Positions 13,206 to 14,499 of a stretch of 14,499 bases of DNA are shown piece after piece. Below the pieces are notes generated by a model that worked only from the letters and a program-made list of their open reading frames with translations, made no database searches and was not told the origin of the DNA. Origin of the DNA: a bacterium (GTDB lineage: Bacteria; JAUVQV01; DATDCY01); the NCBI GenBank assembly GCA_036524115.1, contig DATDCY010000326.1, positions 1 through 14,499 on the forward strand. Direction: 5' to 3'. Positions within the stretch are counted from its first letter, which is position 1. Every line of letters starts with the position of its first letter. The position numbers and the translations under genes are program-made.

Positions 13206-14499
13206 CTACTCTTCCCGCAGTTGAATCTGCGGATACGTCCTGTGCACCAGCCACGCCGGGTACGCCGCCGCCCCGAGGCTCGCGCCCACCGCCACCGCCG
13301 CCGCCAGCGCGTAGCTCTCCCACGCCGGATGGAAGAACACCGTCCAGTGGAAGCTGCGCAGGTTGATCACCCGGATGAGCAGCGCCGCGACGACGGTCCC
13401 GACCACGGCGCTCAGCGCGAAGCTCGCCGCGCCGAGCCCGATCCCCTCGAGGAAGGTCACCCCCACCGCCTGCCCCGACGAGAACCCGAGCGCCCGGAAG
13501 ATCCCGAACTCCCGCCGCCGCTCGGTGAAGAGCGTCAGCAGCGCCCCGGCGACGCCGAAGAACGCGGTCACGACGGCCAGCAGCCGCAGCGAGCGCGTCA
13601 CCGCGAACGTCGCGTCGAAGACCGCGCGGATCGCGCGGTGCAGCTGCGCGCGCCGCTGCACGGGGTAGCCCTCGGCCGCCGCCCGGCGCTCGACCTCCTG
13701 CACCGCCGCGTCCCCGGCAGGACCCGGCCCGAGGAAGACGCCCACCGTGTTGACCGTCCGATCGCCGGCCAGCTCGAAGTAGACGGCCCGGTCCATGAGC
13801 ACCACGCCATGCTCCGAGGTGTAGTCGTGGAAGACCCCCGCCACGGCGAACGCGCGCGGCCCCTCGCGCCCCGCGAGCTCGATCCGCCCGCCGGCCCGCA
13901 CGCCGAAGCGGCGCGCGAAGCTCTCGCTGACGGCGACCGCGCCGCGGCGCACCTCGTCCCAGTGCTCCTCGCCGCCGCCGCCCAGCCACCGGTAGTGCGC
14001 GAAGCGCTGGAGCACGGCCGCGTCCACCGCCTGGATGTGGGCCGGCTGACCCCGGAAGAGCATCGGGACGTAGCGGTAGCAGTCGAGCGCGGCCACCCCG
14101 GGAAGCCCGCGCAGCCCGTCGACGAACGACTCGGGGATCGCGCCCTCCGCGGCCCGGCCGATGTAGAGATCGGCGGTGATCTGCGCGGCCATCCACTCGT
14201 CGAGCGAGCGCCGGAAGCTGCCGATGAGCGTGCCGAGGCCGATCGACATCGCGAGCGCCACCGTGAAGGCCGCGGTAGCCACCGCCGTGCGGCCGAGGGA
14301 CCGGCGGATGAAGCCCGCCGCCAGCCGGCCGGGCAGCCCCCCGGCGCGCGCCAGGACGGCTTCAAGGGCCGGGCCCAGCACCACGAGCGCTTCGCCCGTC
14401 CCGAGGGTGAGGCCAAGCAGGACGGCGAAGGATCCGGCGATCCCGGCGGCGACCCCGGAATCCGGCAGGACGATGAGGCCGAGCCCGGCGGCGGCGAGC
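13206..14499 (-). CDS. FtsX/MacB-type ABC transporter permease, C-terminal part (5' end outside window)
   Basis: The frame is open from the window edge to the TAG at 13206-13208, giving about 430 residues of what is probably a permease of roughly 800 aa with two FtsX modules. The visible part starts in membrane segments (about LGLIVLPDSG to VLLGLTLGTG). It continues with the second module: a helix TAVATAAFTVALAMSIGLGT, a MacB-type periplasmic domain of roughly 200 aa (from DEWMAAQITADLYIG to VQRRAQLHRAI), then the C-terminal FtsX domain with three helices (LRLLAVVTAFFGVAGALL; EGIGLGAASFALSAVVG; SYALAAAVAVGASLGAAA). The coupling segment FTERRREFGIFRALGFSSGQ between the helices is typical. A GTG at 14384 could be read as a start but would cut off membrane segments. 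With the AttH-like gene downstream it fits an AttF/AttG-type exporter; the ATPase gene should lie upstream, beyond the window. Confidence 0.88.
   Translation of the reverse strand, partial: LAAAGLGLIVLPDSGVAAGIAGSFAVLLGLTLGTGEALVVLGPALEAVLARAGGLPGRLAAGFIRRSLGRTAVATAAFTVALAMSIGLGTLIGSFRRSLDEWMAAQITADLYIGRAAEGAIPESFVDGLRGLPGVAALDCYRYVPMLFRGQPAHIQAVDAAVLQRFAHYRWLGGGGEEHWDEVRRGAVAVSESFARRFGVRAGGRIELAGREGPRAFAVAGVFHDYTSEHGVVLMDRAVYFELAGDRTVNTVGVFLGPGPAGDAAVQEVERRAAAEGYPVQRRAQLHRAIRAVFDATFAVTRSLRLLAVVTAFFGVAGALLTLFTERRREFGIFRALGFSSGQAVGVTFLEGIGLGAASFALSAVVGTVVAALLIRVINLRSFHWTVFFHPAWESYALAAAVAVGASLGAAAYPAWLVHRTYPQIQLREE

Noticed and set aside
1-14499. CRISPR arrays, tRNA genes, insertion sequences or a phage-defence system.
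   Set aside because: No regularly spaced direct repeats, tRNA-like cloverleafs, transposases, integrases or defence-type nuclease pairs are visible.

Overview
The window is about 70% GC by eye and densely coded on both strands, with short intergenic gaps rich in palindromes. The genes suggest a Gram-negative bacterium with a respiratory chain. A deltaproteobacterial-type lineage (Desulfuromonadota or relatives) is the best guess. It rests on RNase J together with cytochrome bd, PilZ/HD-GYP proteins and a nickel-type operator of the GTGTTAC/GTAACAC class. No rRNA or tRNA is present to test this.

Left part, + strand (1-2842): the 3' part of pdxA (vitamin B6 synthesis), then rsmA (16S rRNA dimethylation), whose ribosome binding site lies in a C/G-run hairpin. 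An uncharacterised protein with two GNAT-like halves follows under its own extended -10 promoter.

Respiration and oxidative stress, - strand (2871-6428): an Rrf2-family regulator with a candidate Fe-S cysteine set, cydA and cydB (cytochrome bd quinol oxidase) form a tight operon. A 2-Cys peroxiredoxin lies downstream on the same strand, beyond a large imperfect palindrome of about 100 bp. Together they look like an oxygen/redox-defence unit.

Middle, + strand (6554-8703): RNase J, a palindrome-rich gap, and a stand-alone Smr-domain protein. RNase J diverges from the rrf2-cyd operon.

Signalling, - strand (8845-10635): a two-HD-domain protein whose second half is a canonical HD-GYP domain, followed by a small PilZ-like protein. 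Both point to cyclic-di-GMP signalling.

Metal uptake, + strand (10885-11931): a fused NikM-NikN (CbiM-CbiN) substrate-binding subunit of an ECF-type nickel/cobalt transporter. A good match to a NikR operator overlaps its promoter. No ATPase or T-component gene follows it.

Right end, - strand (11980-14499): a secreted AttH/CrtC-like lipocalin-fold protein and, upstream of it, the C-terminal part of a FtsX/MacB-type ABC permease that runs off the window. This resembles an AttEFGH-type export module.

Two themes run across the region. Three genes (GNAT, RNase J, PilZ) have extended -10 boxes 8-9 nt before an ATG without a Shine-Dalgarno sequence, which suggests leaderless mRNAs. Most of the longer gaps hold strong hairpins or dispersed-looking palindromes. 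I see no mobile element, CRISPR array or clearly new multi-gene system; the strongest leads are regulatory.
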